Of a DNA stretch of 6,035 bases, positions 5,669 through 6,035 are shown one piece after another (position 1 is the stretch's first letter; each line of letters starts with the position of its first letter). The position numbers and the translations under genes are program-made. The notes under the pieces were generated by a model. The model ran no database searches. It was not told where the DNA came from and saw nothing but the letters and a program-made list of their open reading frames with translations. Origin of the DNA: Pseudomonadota bacterium (lineage in GTDB: Bacteria > Pseudomonadota > Alphaproteobacteria > Rhizobiales > Devosiaceae). The stretch covers positions 1-6,035 of the forward strand of contig JAEWHZ010000022.1 of assembly GCA_023387585.1 (NCBI GenBank). Reading direction: 5' to 3'.

Positions 5669-6035
5669 TCAGGTGCTCGAACCGCCCTTGGCCGCCGCGG
5701 CGATCTCCTCGTCGGGGATGTCGTCGAAGGAGGCATAGTTCAGCGTGTAGAGCTTTGAATAGAGCCCGCCCAGCGCCATCAGCGCGTCGTGGTTGCCCTG
5801 CTCGATCAACTGCCCGTTCTGCAGCACGATGATGCGGTCGGCATTGCGGATGGTCGCGAGCCGGTGGGCGATCACCAGGCCCGTGCGCCCCTCCAGCAGC
5901 CGCACCAGCGCCTTCTGGATCAGCATCTCGGTATAGGAATCGATATTGGCCGTCGCCTCGTCGAGCACCAGAATCTTGGCGTCGGCCACCAGCGCGCGGG
6001 CGAAGCTGATCAGCTGGCGCTGGCCGAGCGAGAGA
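5669..6035 (-). CDS. ABC exporter ATP-binding/permease protein, C-terminal fragment
   Basis: Only the last 121 residues are in the window; the 5' part, including Walker A and any membrane domain, lies beyond the right edge. The fragment starts at the ABC signature LSLGQRQLIS (fragment residues 1-10). Walker B follows in AKILVLDEA (19-27, catalytic glutamate at 26), then the D-loop ATANID (27-32) and the H-loop VIAHR (54-58). The TANIDSYTE, IAHRLATIRNADRI and EQGNHDAL blocks are typical of half-size exporters with fused membrane and ATPase domains (MsbA/LmrA/BmrA-like). The signature is LSLGQ rather than LSGGQ, a variant seen in such multidrug-type exporters. The tail, NYASFDDIPDEE, resembles alphaproteobacterial members. 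The substrate cannot be told. Repeat copy B lies downstream. Confidence 0.92.
   Translation of the reverse strand, partial: LSLGQRQLISFARALVADAKILVLDEATANIDSYTEMLIQKALVRLLEGRTGLVIAHRLATIRNADRIIVLQNGQLIEQGNHDALMALGGLYSKLYTLNYASFDDIPDEEIAAAAKGGSST

Noticed and set aside
5439..5669. 76-residue minus frame across repeat copy B and the tadA leader
   Set aside because: Same artefact as for copy A. It has no convincing start signals and is explained by the palindromic repeat.
1..6035. CRISPR array, tRNA, rRNA, prophage or toxin-antitoxin system
   Set aside because: No regularly spaced repeats, no cloverleaf or rRNA-like stretch, and no phage or toxin-like product was found on reading both strands.

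Overview
The window reads as high-GC alphaproteobacterial chromosome, most likely order Hyphomicrobiales (Rhizobiales). This rests on the protein content (plant-type glutamate-cysteine ligase, an alphaproteobacterial-style CysQ, a DUF6101-like protein, rhizobial-type TadA and ABC exporter) and on the strong GC bias, which creates long antisense open frames that are not genes. The intergenic 'GTCACCCCGGC...GCCGGGG' palindromes resemble those I recall from Devosia-like genomes, so Devosiaceae is a tentative placement. It is mainly a housekeeping region: no phage, plasmid, CRISPR, tRNA or rRNA is visible.

Layout, left to right. (1) 1-809, minus: CysQ / inositol-monophosphatase-fold phosphatase, its 3' end cut by the window edge. 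(2) 810-1039: a 230-base divergent spacer, relatively AT-rich, with a cluster of TTAA-type words. (3) 1040-1549, plus: a 169-residue uncharacterised protein, probably DUF6101, followed by a clear intrinsic terminator at 1590-1622. (4) 1626-2555, minus: UbiA 4-hydroxybenzoate polyprenyltransferase, convergent with (3). (5) 2632-3381, plus: RsmE 16S rRNA m3U methyltransferase, divergent from ubiA across 76 bases. (6) 3456-4844, plus: glutamate-cysteine ligase of the plant/alphaproteobacterial type, 74 bases behind rsmE. (7) 5002-5442, minus: TadA tRNA adenosine deaminase. (8) 5669-6035, minus: the C-terminal end of an ABC exporter ATPase, its 5' part beyond the right edge.

The most interesting structure is non-coding. 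Two direct copies of a roughly 121-base element (4870-4990 and 5523-5644) flank tadA. In each copy two GC-rich hairpin units stand in inverted orientation around a spacer that carries a third small hairpin, which is the architecture of a REPIN. In the right copy the two outer arms are perfect 30-base inverted repeats. In the left copy the arms have drifted from each other, but one arm shows a compensated C:G to T:A change in its stem. A separate palindrome (5480-5505) lies just upstream of the tadA start.

The genes serve separate basic functions: sulfur/nucleotide phosphate recycling (CysQ), ubiquinone synthesis (UbiA), ribosome and tRNA modification (RsmE, TadA), glutathione synthesis (GshA) and export (ABC). 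I found no convincing new multi-gene system; the repeat family and the DUF6101-like protein are the main points worth following.
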